The position numbers and the translations under genes were made by a program. DNA of 64,000 nucleotides, from contig NZ_SNZJ01000005.1 of the NCBI RefSeq assembly GCF_004363555.1, positions 124,001 to 188,000 of the forward strand. Direction: 5' to 3'. Positions 36,536 through 45,864 of this stretch are shown here, piece by piece. Source of the stretch: Halomonas ventosae (GTDB lineage Bacteria; Pseudomonadota; Gammaproteobacteria; Pseudomonadales; Halomonadaceae). Each line of letters opens with the position of its first letter. Positions within the stretch are counted from its first letter, which is position 1. The notes beneath the pieces were generated by a model. That model was not told where the DNA came from. It saw only the letters and a list, made by a program, of their open reading frames with translations, and ran no database searches.

Positions 36536-37099
36536 TCAGGCCGTCTGACCGGCATGACGCCCCTCGTGGATCTCCTCGACCAGCGTATGGCAGAAGGCAT
36601 CCAGGTCCTTCGGCGTGCGACTGGTGACCAGGCCGTTGTCGACCACGACCCGCTCGTCGACCCAGTGCGCCCCGGCATTCTCGAGATCCTTCCTCACCGA
36701 GGGATAGGAGGTCAAGGTACGCCCTTCGACGACCTCGGCGTTGATCAGGATCCAGGGCGCATGGCAGATGGCGCCTACCGGCTTGCCGGCCTCGAAGAAA
36801 TGCCTCACCAGGGCCAGGGCTCGCTCATCCTGGCGCAGGGCATCCGGATTGAACAGCCCGCCGGGCAGCACCAGGGCGTGGTAGTCGGTGGAGTTGGCCT
36901 CATCGAGGGACTTGTCGACCTCATAGGTCTCGCCCCAGTCGCTCTCGGCCCAGGCACGAATGCCTCGGGTCTCGGGCGAGACCACGTCGACCGTGATGCC
37001 CTGGGCATCGAGCTTGGCCTTGGGTACAGCCAGTTCCGACTCCTCGAAACCGTGGGTGGCCAGGATGGCGACACGCTTGCCGTCGACCTGTTGGCTCAT
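36536..37099 (-). CDS. DJ-1/PfpI family protein
   Basis: A 187-residue protein with an excellent RBS (AGGAGGTC) before the ATG at 37099. The nucleophile elbow is AICHAPW with Cys, and the conserved Glu lies in THGFEESE. This matches PfpI/YhbO-type proteins (glyoxalase- or deglycase-like stress proteins). Cytoplasmic. No operon partner; 107 bp of non-coding DNA separates it from the pgpA stop. Confidence 0.92.
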   Translation of the reverse strand: MSQQVDGKRVAILATHGFEESELAVPKAKLDAQGITVDVVSPETRGIRAWAESDWGETYEVDKSLDEANSTDYHALVLPGGLFNPDALRQDERALALVRHFFEAGKPVGAICHAPWILINAEVVEGRTLTSYPSVRKDLENAGAHWVDERVVVDNGLVTSRTPKDLDAFCHTLVEEIHEGRHAGQTA

Positions 37100-37226
37100 G
37101 ATGACCTCCTTGTTGGCGGATAATCGGCTGACCCACACGGACGGGCCAGCTGCGACACCCCACGACCTCGGGGTAGTGGCCCGCGAGCACAACCCCTGGT
37201 GACGTAACGAAATGCGTCCGCCTGTA

Positions 37227-37697
37227 TCAGGCGGGCCGGCGACGCCGCCACAGCATCAGGCCGCCGGCCACCACCAGCCAGCTCATGGCCGCCGCCACGC
37301 TGTCATCGAGCACGATGCCTGCGCCGCCAGGCACCGCCTCGGCGTACGAGACCGGCGGCGGCTTGGTGGCATCGAAGACCCGGTAGACCACGAAGGCCCC
37401 GGCCAGGGCCGCGGGATGGCGCGCCGCCGACTGGCCCAGCACTGCCACCGGGAAGGCGACGATCTCGTCGAGCACGATGCGCCCGTCGTCCTTGAGGCCC
37501 AGTTCCTCCGCGGCCAGGTGGCAAACCGGCATCGCCGCCAGCAGCAGCGCCGCCACCAGGGCGAGCTGCAGGCGGCGGGTACGGCCCAGCAGCCACCAGG
37601 CAAGCGGCAGCCCCAGCAGCGAGCCGACCGTGCCCGAGGCCCAGGGCGAGAGCCCCGTGCCGAGGCCGGTGGCCAGCCACATCAGTGCATACTCCAT
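37227..37697 (-). CDS. pgpA: phosphatidylglycerophosphatase A
   Basis: A 156-residue membrane protein starting at ATG 37697 with AAGG upstream; the longer frame upstream is spurious. PgpA hallmarks are visible: GTGLSPWASGTVGSL near the N-terminus, the metal-binding KDDGRIVLDEIVAFPV and FDATKPPPV. It removes the phosphate from phosphatidylglycerophosphate to give phosphatidylglycerol. PgpA usually lies after thiL and ribE; neither is here, so the gene has moved or is a second copy. Confidence 0.92.
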   Translation of the reverse strand: MEYALMWLATGLGTGLSPWASGTVGSLLGLPLAWWLLGRTRRLQLALVAALLLAAMPVCHLAAEELGLKDDGRIVLDEIVAFPVAVLGQSAARHPAALAGAFVVYRVFDATKPPPVSYAEAVPGGAGIVLDDSVAAAMSWLVVAGGLMLWRRRRPA

Positions 37698-37874
37698 GTC
37701 CTTGCCCCCTGCGCGATGGATGGCGCGGGGCAACCCCCTGGCGCCCCGCCTGCGGCCGGTATCGGCCGAGCAGCGGCCAAGATACCCGGCGGCCCGACGA
37801 AGGTCGATGGCGGAATCGACCAGCACCCGCCGCCAGCCTTCGACATTCGCCGCCGGTCGACGCATCATTCAGGG

Positions 37875-38453
37875 ATGACCCTCGACACGACCCACCGCAA
37901 CCGGCAGATGACCCACTTCGACGGCCACGACCAGATCTGGCTGTTCGGCTATGGCTCACTGATCTGGAAGGCCGACTTCCCCTTCCTCGAGCGCCGCCCG
38001 GCCCATATCCATGGCTGGGTGCGCCGCTTCTGGCAGGGCTCCCACGATCACCGCGGCACCCCCGAGGCGCCGGGCCGGGTGGTCACCCTGGTGCGCGAGC
38101 CCGGCGCGACCTGCCACGGCATGGCCTACCGCATCACCCCCGAGGTGCTCGGCCCGCTCGACGTGCGCGAGAAGAACGGCTACCTGCGCGAGGTCACCCG
38201 GCTGCACTTCGAGGATGCCGCACCGCCCCAGAGCGCCGAGGGGCTGGTGTACCTCGCCACCGAGGACAACGCCGCCTTCCTCGGCGACGCACCGCTGGAG
38301 GCCATCGCCGAGCAGATCGCCGTGGCCCACGGCCCCAGCGGCCCCAACCGCGACTACCTGGTCAACCTGGCCCAGGCCCTGCGCGAACTCGGCGTGGAGG
38401 ATCCCCACGTGTTCGCCCTGGCAGAGCGCCTGCCCCACCCGGCAGGTGCCTGA
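37875..38453 (+). CDS. chaC: gamma-glutamylcyclotransferase, ChaC type
   Basis: A 192-residue enzyme. The substrate loop GYGSLIW and the catalytic Glu in VREKNGYL are intact. It should degrade glutathione to 5-oxoproline and Cys-Gly. The start is the ATG at 37875 (weak AGG upstream), with a second ATG at 37908 possible. It is followed 37 nt later by the threonine dehydratase gene in the same direction, so co-transcription is possible. It is divergent from pgpA. Confidence 0.93.
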   Translation: MTLDTTHRNRQMTHFDGHDQIWLFGYGSLIWKADFPFLERRPAHIHGWVRRFWQGSHDHRGTPEAPGRVVTLVREPGATCHGMAYRITPEVLGPLDVREKNGYLREVTRLHFEDAAPPQSAEGLVYLATEDNAAFLGDAPLEAIAEQIAVAHGPSGPNRDYLVNLAQALRELGVEDPHVFALAERLPHPAGA

Positions 38454-38490
38454 TGCCCGCCACCACCTCGACAACGGAGAAGACCCTCCC

Positions 38491-39744
38491 ATGAGCGTGA
38501 CCCTCGACGACGTCCGACAGGCCGCCGCCCGCCTCCAGGGGAGCGTGGAGCGCACCCCCTGCCTGCACTCCACCACCCTCTCGCAGCTCACCGGCTGCGA
38601 GCTCTACATCAAGTTCGAGAACCACCAGTTCACCGCCTCCTTCAAGGAGCGCGGCGCCCTCAACCACCTGCTTTCACTCAGCCCAGAGGAGCGCGCCCGG
38701 GGCGTGATCGCCATGTCGGCGGGCAACCACGCCCAGGCGGTGGCCTATCACGCCAGGCGGCTGGGCATCCACGCCACCATCGTCATGCCCCGCCACACCC
38801 CCAACCTCAAGGTGCGCAACACCCGCAACTTCGGCGCCGAGGTGCACCTGGAGGGCAACGGGGTCGATGAGGCCGGAGCCTATGCCCGGCGCCTGGCCGA
38901 GGAGCGCCACCTGGTCTTCGTGCACCCCTACGACGACGAGCGGATCATCGCCGGGCAGGGCACCATCGCCCTGGAGATGCTCGAGGAGGCCCCCGACCTC
39001 GACTGCCTGGTGATCCCCATCGGCGGCGGCGGCCTGATCAGCGGCAACGCGGTGGCGGCCAAGGCGCTGAAGCCCGATATCGAGGTGATCGGCGTGCAGA
39101 CCAAGCGCTTCCCGGCCATGAAGCAGGCGCTGGCCGGTGAGGAGGTCCACTGCGGCCTGGCCACCCTGGCCGAGGGCATCGCCGTGAAGCAGCCCGGCGA
39201 GCTGACCCGGGAGATCGTGCGCGAGCTGGTCAGCGACATCGTGCTGGTGGACGAGCCCGAGATCGAGCGCGCCATCCTGATGCTGCTGGAGATCGAGAAG
39301 AGCGTGGCCGAGGGCGCCGGCGCCGCGGGGCTCGCCGCCCTGCTCACCGACCCGGCACGCTACCGCGGCCGCAGGGTGGGGCTGGTGCTGTGTGGCGGCA
39401 ACATCGACATGCTGGCGCTCTCCTCGGTGATCCAGCGTGGCCTGGTGCGCTCCGGGCGTATCGTGCGGGTGCGGGTCGGTATCCCCGACGTGCCCGGCTC
39501 GCTGGCCGAGCTCACCCGCCTGCTCGCCGAGCAGCGCGCCAATGTCATCCAGATCGCCCACCAGCGCACCTTCACCGACCTCTCGCTGCGTGCCACCGAG
39601 GTCGAGGCGACCCTCGAGACCCTGGGCAGCGACCACACCCGCGAGGTGATCGCCGCTCTGCGCGCCGAGGGCTACGACCCGGTGCTGCCCGCCAACGAGG
39701 TGCACCCGGACGAGCGCTGGGCAGGCGACCCAGAGGGGCACTGA
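38491..39744 (+). CDS. threonine ammonia-lyase (biosynthetic/catabolic, ACT-containing)
   Basis: A 417-residue PLP enzyme. PLP Lys lies in TASFKERGA near residue 56; the phosphate loop is IPIGGGGLIS and the Ser/Gly motif SAGNHAQ. A single C-terminal ACT domain (residues ~335-415, starting VRVGIPDVPGS) suggests allosteric control. It converts threonine, or serine, to 2-oxobutyrate and ammonia. One ACT domain of this size fits the TdcB-like/IlvA1 class, not the two-ACT IlvA. RBS GGAG is 13 nt upstream of the ATG. Confidence 0.93.
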   Translation: MSVTLDDVRQAAARLQGSVERTPCLHSTTLSQLTGCELYIKFENHQFTASFKERGALNHLLSLSPEERARGVIAMSAGNHAQAVAYHARRLGIHATIVMPRHTPNLKVRNTRNFGAEVHLEGNGVDEAGAYARRLAEERHLVFVHPYDDERIIAGQGTIALEMLEEAPDLDCLVIPIGGGGLISGNAVAAKALKPDIEVIGVQTKRFPAMKQALAGEEVHCGLATLAEGIAVKQPGELTREIVRELVSDIVLVDEPEIERAILMLLEIEKSVAEGAGAAGLAALLTDPARYRGRRVGLVLCGGNIDMLALSSVIQRGLVRSGRIVRVRVGIPDVPGSLAELTRLLAEQRANVIQIAHQRTFTDLSLRATEVEATLETLGSDHTREVIAALRAEGYDPVLPANEVHPDERWAGDPEGH

Positions 39745-39850
39745 CCGGCACCTTGGGCGCATGGCGCATGGCGCAGGGCCGGCGGCAGGCGTACCCTGTG
39801 CGCATTCGATCATCGCACCGGTTTCCATCATCGCAACAAGGGATAGAGTG

Positions 39851-41587
39851 ATGAGCAGCAAGATCAACGTGTCAGCCCCCCTGGTCATCCTGCATGGCGA
39901 CGAGATGGCCCAGGTGGCCTTCGAGAGGATCCTCGATACCTTCGTGACGTCACGCCTTGACGTGGACCTGGTCGAGATCGACCTGACCGCGGAGAACCGC
40001 CTGGTCACCAACGGCCAGGCGGTCATCGAGGCCATCGAGGCCCTCAAGCAGCATGGCGTAGGGGTGAAGAATGCCGGCATGACGGTGAACCGCGCCCAGC
40101 TGGGTGAGCTGCTGGCTGCCCATCCCGAGCTCGACGGCACCAGCCTGCACCCGCTGGCCACCAAGTCGCCCAACGGTGCCATCCGCAAGGGCATCGGCGG
40201 CAACATCACCCGCGAGGACATCCAGTTCCGCAACCTGCAGTTCAAGAAGCCCGAGTGGGTGGGGCGCGACATCGAGGTCGACACCATGGCGACCGGCGGC
40301 AGCAAGGACAGCTTCAACGAGCTCTCCCGCGCCACCGGCATCGTCAAGCTGCTGTTCGTGGGCGCCAGCGGCGACCCGGTGGAGCTGCACCGCCGCGAGG
40401 TCAAGAAGGGCGACCCCTGGCTGCTCGCCACCAACGACATCGACGAGATCAAGGCCTGGGCGCACCGCTTCTTCCAGCGCGCCATCGACGAGAAGCGCGA
40501 CATCTACCTGGGCCTGAAAGACACCGTGATCGCCGGGTATGACGGCGTGATGCGGGCCGCCATCGAGGGCATCTACGAGAGTCACTACCGCGCGCAGGTC
40601 GAGGCGCTGGGGCTCGCCTACCACTACGAGCTGATCGACGCCCAGGCCGCGCGCATCGTCGCCAACCCGCCGGAGCGCGCCCTGTGGGGCGTGCCGGACA
40701 ACACCACCGGCCGCAAGCTCTACAAGCTGGTCGAGCAGCTCAAGGTGCACGGCATTCCCACCCGCAAGGCCCACGTCTCGCTGTCACGGATGAGTGCCGG
40801 CGGTGGCGACCAGTACGGCAGCTACAACGCCCCCGCCACGGAGGACGGCATCCTCAAGGTGGTCATCGACGGCGACGAGAAGCACGCCCGCCACGTCAAG
40901 CAGGGCGACCCCATCCTGCTGATGTCCAACGACCACGAGGCGATCAAGGACTGGGTCACCCAGGTGTTCCGCGACGCCTCGCGCAAGGACAAGGAGGTCT
41001 ACTTCGGCCTCAAGCGCGAGTACATGGAGTACGACGATGTCTTCAGTACTGCCATCACCGACGTGCGCCGCGAACTGGCGAAGGCCGACACCCCGCCGCC
41101 GTCGTTCATGATCATGCGGCCCTCCAGCCAGCTCATCAAGATGATCACCGACCCGCCGCGCAATGCCCTCTACCCGGCGCAGAACCTTGACGGCGACATC
41201 TTCTCGGACATCTCCGCGGCGCTGGGCGGCAGCCTGGCCACGGCCAGTTCGATCATCGAGAGCAAAAGCGGCACCATGCTCTTCGAGGCGCCCCACGGTA
41301 CCGCCCACGACCTCTACCTGAAGTACCTGGAGAGCGACGGCAAGGAGGCGCACTTCAACTCCTCGGCGCTGATCTTCGCCGTGGCCAATGCCCTGGAGAC
41401 CCTCGGCGAACGCGAGGACAACGCGCCGCTGGTCGACTATGCCACCCGCCTCAAGGCCGCGCTGATCGACACCGTCGCCGACGGCATCATCACCGGCGAC
41501 CTCAAGGGCAAGACCACCGACCCCGCTTCGGAGACCATCGTCGACATGCAGGGTTTCCTCGACGCCGTGGCAAGCCGCCTGGGCTGA
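39851..41587 (+). CDS. icd: NADP-type isocitrate dehydrogenase, enlarged by internal duplication
   Basis: A 578-residue protein, against ~410 for ordinary dimeric IDH; RBS AAGGGA precedes the ATG. The N-terminus (LHGDEMAQVAF) and C-terminus (NLDGDIFSDI, FEAPHGTAHD, NSSALIFA) match type-II eukaryote-like IDH. Residues ~145-262 and ~313-435 align to each other: KGDPWLLATND at 187-197 repeats as QGDPILLMSND at 351-361, and DIYLGLKD at 217 as EVYFGLKR at 383. Copy 1 keeps the KDT lysine and LID region. Copy 2 keeps GDQY and the DGD/SD acidic motif. So function may require both copies. It should still make 2-oxoglutarate, but this is untested. Confidence 0.85.
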   Translation: MSSKINVSAPLVILHGDEMAQVAFERILDTFVTSRLDVDLVEIDLTAENRLVTNGQAVIEAIEALKQHGVGVKNAGMTVNRAQLGELLAAHPELDGTSLHPLATKSPNGAIRKGIGGNITREDIQFRNLQFKKPEWVGRDIEVDTMATGGSKDSFNELSRATGIVKLLFVGASGDPVELHRREVKKGDPWLLATNDIDEIKAWAHRFFQRAIDEKRDIYLGLKDTVIAGYDGVMRAAIEGIYESHYRAQVEALGLAYHYELIDAQAARIVANPPERALWGVPDNTTGRKLYKLVEQLKVHGIPTRKAHVSLSRMSAGGGDQYGSYNAPATEDGILKVVIDGDEKHARHVKQGDPILLMSNDHEAIKDWVTQVFRDASRKDKEVYFGLKREYMEYDDVFSTAITDVRRELAKADTPPPSFMIMRPSSQLIKMITDPPRNALYPAQNLDGDIFSDISAALGGSLATASSIIESKSGTMLFEAPHGTAHDLYLKYLESDGKEAHFNSSALIFAVANALETLGEREDNAPLVDYATRLKAALIDTVADGIITGDLKGKTTDPASETIVDMQGFLDAVASRLG

Positions 41588-41759
41588 GGTGGCGGCGCGG
41601 TGACCTCCCCGAGCGGTGGCGACATTGTCATCACCATGCGGGAAGGTAAGCTGGTATCACCGTCACGGCGGGCAAGCGCCCTGGGGAGCTTCGCGCCGGA
41701 CGGCTCGCGCCGGGAGAGCCCCGGTAGTGTCATGGACGCACAACGATGAGGAAAGGGAC

Positions 41760-41954
41760 ATGCTGCTGATCAACCATATCAACGACCCTCAGACCAAGGC
41801 CTTCGCCAAGCACTGCCTCGAGGAGAAAACGGCGGAGCAGCTGCGTGCCGCGGCCAAGAAGCAGCCTGACGAGGGCGTGATTAGCGAGTGGGGGATCACC
41901 GAAGGCCAGTACGAGGAGGCCATCGCGGCGGCGCTGGCAGAACTCGAGGCGTAG
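41760..41954 (+). CDS. small acidic protein, function unknown
   Basis: A 64-residue protein, ATG 41760 with RBS AGGAAAGG. Mostly helical and charged, no membrane segment, no cysteine pair. The C-terminal part contains EGQYEEAIAAALAELEA. I do not recognise the family. It follows the isocitrate dehydrogenase stop by 172 bp and precedes the PAP2 gene by 105 bp, without clear operon linkage. Confidence 0.7.
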   Translation: MLLINHINDPQTKAFAKHCLEEKTAEQLRAAAKKQPDEGVISEWGITEGQYEEAIAAALAELEA

Positions 41955-42059
41955 GCCCCTCATGACGATCACCCGAGTGGCCTCGACGGTGGATTCCTCT
42001 GGGCCGGCTCTTGCAAGCCAGCCCTCCGTTCACTGTCGAATTCACCACGGTGGGGTGCC

Positions 42060-42779
42060 ATGAAGCACGTCGGAAAGACCGAGCGGATAGGACGCCAACA
42101 CCTTTCCACGCTGGCTCGGCTCGCTCGCTACGAGCTCGGGGCGCTACTGTCCGTCCTGATGCTGTTCGGCGGGGTCTGGGGGTTCGTCGAACTGGCCGAG
42201 GAGGTCGTCGAGGGTGAGACCCTGAGCATCGACGAGACCCTGCTGCTCTCCCTGCGCAACCCGGCCGACCATGCCGACCCGATCGGTCCGGGCTGGGTAG
42301 AGGAGCTGGGGCGGGACTTTACCGCGCTCGGCGGTGTCGGTGTGCTGGTACTGGTCTCGCTCGGGGCCCTGGGCTACCTGCTGCTCGCCCGGCACTACCG
42401 CGCGGCACTCTTTGCTTCCGTCGCGGTACCCGGCGGCATCCTGCTGAGCACCCTGATGAAGGCAGGATTCGATCGACCCCGGCCCGACCTGGTTCCCCAT
42501 GAGGCCATCGCCTACACCGCCAGTTTTCCCAGCGGCCATGCGATGATGTCTGCGGTGACCTACCTCACCCTCGCCGCCCTGCTCATCCGCGTACAGCCCG
42601 AACTGAAGCTCAAGGCCTACATCCTAGCGCTGGCGATGCTGCTCACGCTGCTGGTGGGCATCAGCCGTGTCTACCTCGGGGTGCATTGGCCCACGGATGT
42701 CCTTGCCGGATGGACGGCCGGGGCTGCCTGGGCGGCGCTGTGCTGGCTCGCGATGCGCTGGATGCAGCCGCCGGGTTAG
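42060..42779 (+). CDS. PAP2-family membrane phosphatase
   Basis: A 239-residue protein with about five to six membrane segments. The three-part acid phosphatase signature is complete: [17 protein letters not shown] and [12 protein letters not shown], with both catalytic histidines. It should dephosphorylate a lipid phosphate such as undecaprenyl pyrophosphate, phosphatidic acid or PGP. RBS GTGGGGTG precedes the ATG. Followed by a tiny opposing gene. Confidence 0.92.
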   Translation: MKHVGKTERIGRQHLSTLARLARYELGALLSVLMLFGGVWGFVELAEEVVEGETLSIDETLLLSLRNPADHADPIGPGWVEELGRDFTALGGVGVLVLVSLGALGYLLLARHYRAALFASVAVPGGILLSTLMKAGFDRPRPDLVPHEAIAYTASFPSGHAMMSAVTYLTLAALLIRVQPELKLKAYILALAMLLTLLVGISRVYLGVHWPTDVLAGWTAGAAWAALCWLAMRWMQPPG

Positions 42780-42796
42780 ACCACGGAGCGCCGGGC

Positions 42797-42898
42797 CTAG
42801 ATCACCCCGCAGTTCTGCAGCGTCAGCGCCACCAGCAGCAGGATCCCCAGGCCGATCAGCTTGCCGGTGGTGCCCTTCTTCCCCTGTTTCCTGTCCAT
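42797..42898 (-). CDS. 33-residue candidate small membrane protein
   Basis: The minus-strand frame ATG 42898 to TAG 42797 encodes a Lys/Arg-rich start (MDRKQGKKG) followed by one hydrophobic segment ([14 protein letters not shown]) and a short tail ending QNCGVI. GAGAGG lies just upstream. The basic-then-hydrophobic layout is that of single-span small proteins. It ends 18 nt from the opposing PAP2 stop. Too short for certainty. Confidence 0.45.
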   Translation of the reverse strand: MDRKQGKKGTTGKLIGLGILLLVALTLQNCGVI

Positions 42899-43238
42899 CG
42901 CCTCTCGTCCTCGTCATGCGTCGCTCCGGCCTACCGGAGACCGCCACCTTCCCGCCTGAACGTGCGTTCCTGCCTGATCATAGCGCATCGAGCACCGGCG
43001 CCGCCCCTGGCGACCTCTCGCGCTCTCGGCCCGTCTCCGCGATCGGGCCTTCTCGACCCGCTCACCCCTGTTCATCACCCGGGCGGCATGCTGACTCATG
43101 CCATGAAAACAGCAATGCTCTCTACCTTTGGTCTAAAAGGCAGAAAAACCATCCAACCTGGTCGCGAACATTGCTAGAATCCCGCGCGCACCGCAGACGC
43201 CCCTGCCTCGGGCTACCCGCCCGGGGCGACTCGTCCGG

Positions 43239-43303
43239 CTCGACCCGGCGCCCACCCGCGCCCTCGGCTCGACCCGGCGCCCACCCGCGCCCTCGGCTCG
43301 ACC
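43239..43303. repeat. 29-bp tandem repeat, 2.2 copies
   Basis: The unit CTCGACCCGGCGCCCACC... (29 bp) starts at 43239, repeats exactly at 43268, and the first 7 bases recur at 43297. It lies 57 bp before the sstT start, in the untranslated leader. Confidence 0.85.
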
Positions 43304-43359
43304 GTCGAGCGCCCCGCAGGTGGCGCCTGCCCGCCCATGACAACCCCGAGAGACCCTCC

Positions 43360-44583
43360 ATGTTCGCCACCGTGCACGCCCTCAGCCGCCCGCTGCTCCG
43401 CCTGGGGCTGATCCCCCAGATCGCCATCGGTATCGCCTGCGGTATCCTGCTCGCCACCCTCTCGCCGGCCTCTGCCGAGTCGGTCTCGCTGCTCGGCCAG
43501 CTGTTCATCTCCGCCCTCAAGGCGGTCGCGCCGATCCTGGTGTTCGTGCTGGTGGCGGCGGCCATCGCCGGTCATCGCCAGGGCCAGCCGACCCATATCC
43601 GTTCGGTGCTGGTGCTCTACGTGATCGGCACCCTGGTCGCCGCGCTGGTGGCCGTGGTGGCGAGCTTCGCCTTCCCCACCACCCTGGCGCTGGAGATGCC
43701 CGAGGTCAGCGGCAACCCGCCGGGCAGCATCGTGGAGATCCTCCGCGACCTGCTGCTCAACGCCGTCAGCAACCCGGTCACCGCGCTGATGGAGGCCAAC
43801 TTCATCGCCATCCTCGCCTGGGCGATCGGCCTGGGGCTGATGCTGCGCCAGGCCAGCGAGGCCACCCGCACCCTGCTCGGCGACATTTCCGAGGCGGTAT
43901 CGAACATCGTCAGGATCGTGATCCGCTTCGCGCCGCTGGGCATCTTCGGCCTGGTGGCCGCCACCCTGGCGGAATCCGGCCTGGGCGCCCTGCTCGACTA
44001 CGGCCGCCTGCTGGCGGTGATCGTCGGCTGCATGCTGTTCGTGGCGCTGGTCACCAACCCGCTGATCGTCTACTGGCAGACCCGCCGGAACCCCTATCCG
44101 CTGGTCTTCACCTGCCTGCGCGGCAGCGCCATCACCGCCTTCTTCACGCGCAGCTCCGCGGCCAACATCCCGGTCAACCTGGAGCTGTGCAAGCGCCTGA
44201 AGCTGGATGCCGACACCTACGCCATCTCGATCCCGCTGGGCGCCACCGTCAACATGGCCGGGGCGGCCATCACCATCTCGGTGATCACCCTGGCCGCCGC
44301 CCATACCCTGGGCATCAGCGTCGACTTCCCCACTGCCCTGCTGCTGTGCGTCGTCTCCGCGCTGGCAGCCTGCGGGGTCTCCGGCGTGGCCGGCGGCTCG
44401 CTGCTGCTGATTCCCATGGCCGCCAGCCTCTTCGGCATCTCCACCGAGGTGGCCATGCAGGTGGTGGCGATCGGCTTCGTGATCAGCGTGGTGCAGGACG
44501 CCACCGAGACGGCGCTGAATTCCTCCACGGACGTGCTGTTCACCGCGGCCGCCTGCCGCGGCGAGGAGCGCCGCCAGGCCTGA
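43360..44583 (+). CDS. sstT: serine/threonine Na+ symporter
   Basis: A 407-residue dicarboxylate/amino acid:cation symporter family protein. Features are eight membrane segments, the serine-rich re-entrant loop [12 protein letters not shown] and the motif [16 protein letters not shown], as in SstT. It imports serine and threonine with Na+. GAGAG precedes the ATG at 43360. The upstream frame is open but consists of repeat and intergenic sequence. A strong hairpin follows the stop. Confidence 0.93.
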   Translation: MFATVHALSRPLLRLGLIPQIAIGIACGILLATLSPASAESVSLLGQLFISALKAVAPILVFVLVAAAIAGHRQGQPTHIRSVLVLYVIGTLVAALVAVVASFAFPTTLALEMPEVSGNPPGSIVEILRDLLLNAVSNPVTALMEANFIAILAWAIGLGLMLRQASEATRTLLGDISEAVSNIVRIVIRFAPLGIFGLVAATLAESGLGALLDYGRLLAVIVGCMLFVALVTNPLIVYWQTRRNPYPLVFTCLRGSAITAFFTRSSAANIPVNLELCKRLKLDADTYAISIPLGATVNMAGAAITISVITLAAAHTLGISVDFPTALLLCVVSALAACGVSGVAGGSLLLIPMAASLFGISTEVAMQVVAIGFVISVVQDATETALNSSTDVLFTAAACRGEERRQA

Positions 44584-44588
44584 TGCAA

Positions 44589-44627
44589 CTGCGCCGGCCC
44601 CTCGACAAGAAGACGGGGCCGGCGCAG
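44589..44627. terminator. hairpin after sstT
   Basis: CTGCGCCGGCCCC and GGGGCCGGCGCAG, perfect 13-bp stem, 13-nt loop, 5 nt after the sstT stop and 16 nt before the opposing diguanylate cyclase stop; likely shared. Confidence 0.8.
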
Positions 44628-44643
44628 TACGTCGTACAGCGGG

Positions 44644-45864
44644 TCAGCGGCGGGAGTCGCCCTCGCAGGCGTGCTGCGCGATGCCCGCGTCAAGATGGCC
44701 AGGCACCCCACCGCTAGCGGGAGGGGGCGCCGGGTGGCCGGCCACGGCCCGGTCTCGACCATCCGCCTTGGCCCGGTACAGCAGCTGGTCGGCGCGACTG
44801 TAGAGGCGGTCGAAGCTCCTCTCCTCTTCGGCCTCGACCACCCCGATGCTCACCGTCAGCCGGTGTTCGGCGGCCGGCCCGGGCAGCGGCATCGCCCGGG
44901 TCGCACGCAGGATCCGCTCGGCCAGGGCCTCGGCGCCCACGAGGTCGCTGTCGGGCATCAGGATCGCGAACTCCTCGCCCCCCATGCGCGCCACCCTGTC
45001 GACCCGCCGCACCTGCCGCTCCAGGATGTGGGCAAAGTCGACCAGCACCGCGTCGCCGATCGGGTGGCCGTAGGCGTCGTTGATCCGCTTGAAGTGGTCC
45101 AGGTCCAGCAGCATCAGGCTCAGCGGTGAACCGTGGCGTCGGCGCCGCTCGAACGCCTCCCCCGCCGCCTCGCGCAGCCAACGGCGGTTGCCGAGGCTAG
45201 TCAGGTCATCGGTCCGGCTCTGCAGGCGCATGGTCTCGCGCTGGCGATGCAGATGGAACAGCATGCGCATCACCGCGGCGATCGCCACCAGCAGCAGGAG
45301 CAGCAGTACCGCAACAGCCAGCGCCAGGCGCTCCATCAGCTGGCGCTGCTCGGCCGAGGCCCGGTGCAGCAGTTCGTTGAGTTCGCTGTAGGCCCAGGCC
45401 AGCCCCTCCTCGATGTCCAGGCCCAGGGCCAGGATGGCCTCGCCGCCCCGCGCGTCGAGCCCCTCCTCGGCGGCGGCGTCGATGGCGGCCTCCAGGGCGG
45501 GCAGCCGTGACTCCACATGGGTCAGCTCCTCGAGCAGTGCGTCATAGCTGGCGGGCGCGAGCTCGCTGCGGCGCAGCTGCAGCCGGATGCCCTCGATGCG
45601 CCGGGGAATGCGCCACAGCAGCTCGTGGATCTGCTCCAGGTGGATGTGGTCCGGGCGGTCGACCAGGCTGTCCAGGGTCATGCGCATGGCGGCGGGGTCC
45701 TGCTGGGCCCTGACGACATCGGTGACCAGCGCCGTGTAGTCGGCCCCCACCTGCTGGCGCGCCTGGGTGACGTAGTAGGCGATCGCCAGGGCGCAGAGCA
45801 TGGCGATCAGGCTGAACGCCAGCACCAGGCGCATCCCCAGGCCTCGGGAGGAGGCCGCCCTCAT
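44644..45864 (-). CDS. membrane diguanylate cyclase
   Basis: A 406-residue protein. I use the ATG at 45864, which overlaps the preceding stop as ATGA. A membrane segment lies at residues ~10-33, a ~140-residue helical periplasmic domain follows, then a second segment at ~180-205 and the GGDEF domain (TDDLTSLGNRRWL start). The active site is RMGGEEF and the RxxD inhibitory site RRVD sits five residues earlier. It should make c-di-GMP, gated by a periplasmic signal. Translational coupling to the periplasmic molybdopterin-type protein suggests that this protein supplies the signal. Confidence 0.92.
   Translation of the reverse strand: MRAASSRGLGMRLVLAFSLIAMLCALAIAYYVTQARQQVGADYTALVTDVVRAQQDPAAMRMTLDSLVDRPDHIHLEQIHELLWRIPRRIEGIRLQLRRSELAPASYDALLEELTHVESRLPALEAAIDAAAEEGLDARGGEAILALGLDIEEGLAWAYSELNELLHRASAEQRQLMERLALAVAVLLLLLLVAIAAVMRMLFHLHRQRETMRLQSRTDDLTSLGNRRWLREAAGEAFERRRRHGSPLSLMLLDLDHFKRINDAYGHPIGDAVLVDFAHILERQVRRVDRVARMGGEEFAILMPDSDLVGAEALAERILRATRAMPLPGPAAEHRLTVSIGVVEAEEERSFDRLYSRADQLLYRAKADGRDRAVAGHPAPPPASGGVPGHLDAGIAQHACEGDSRR

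Noticed and set aside
42667..43359. Long upstream extension of sstT
   Set aside because: It runs through the PAP2 end, the small membrane gene and a tandem repeat; the SstT N-terminus fits ATG 43360.
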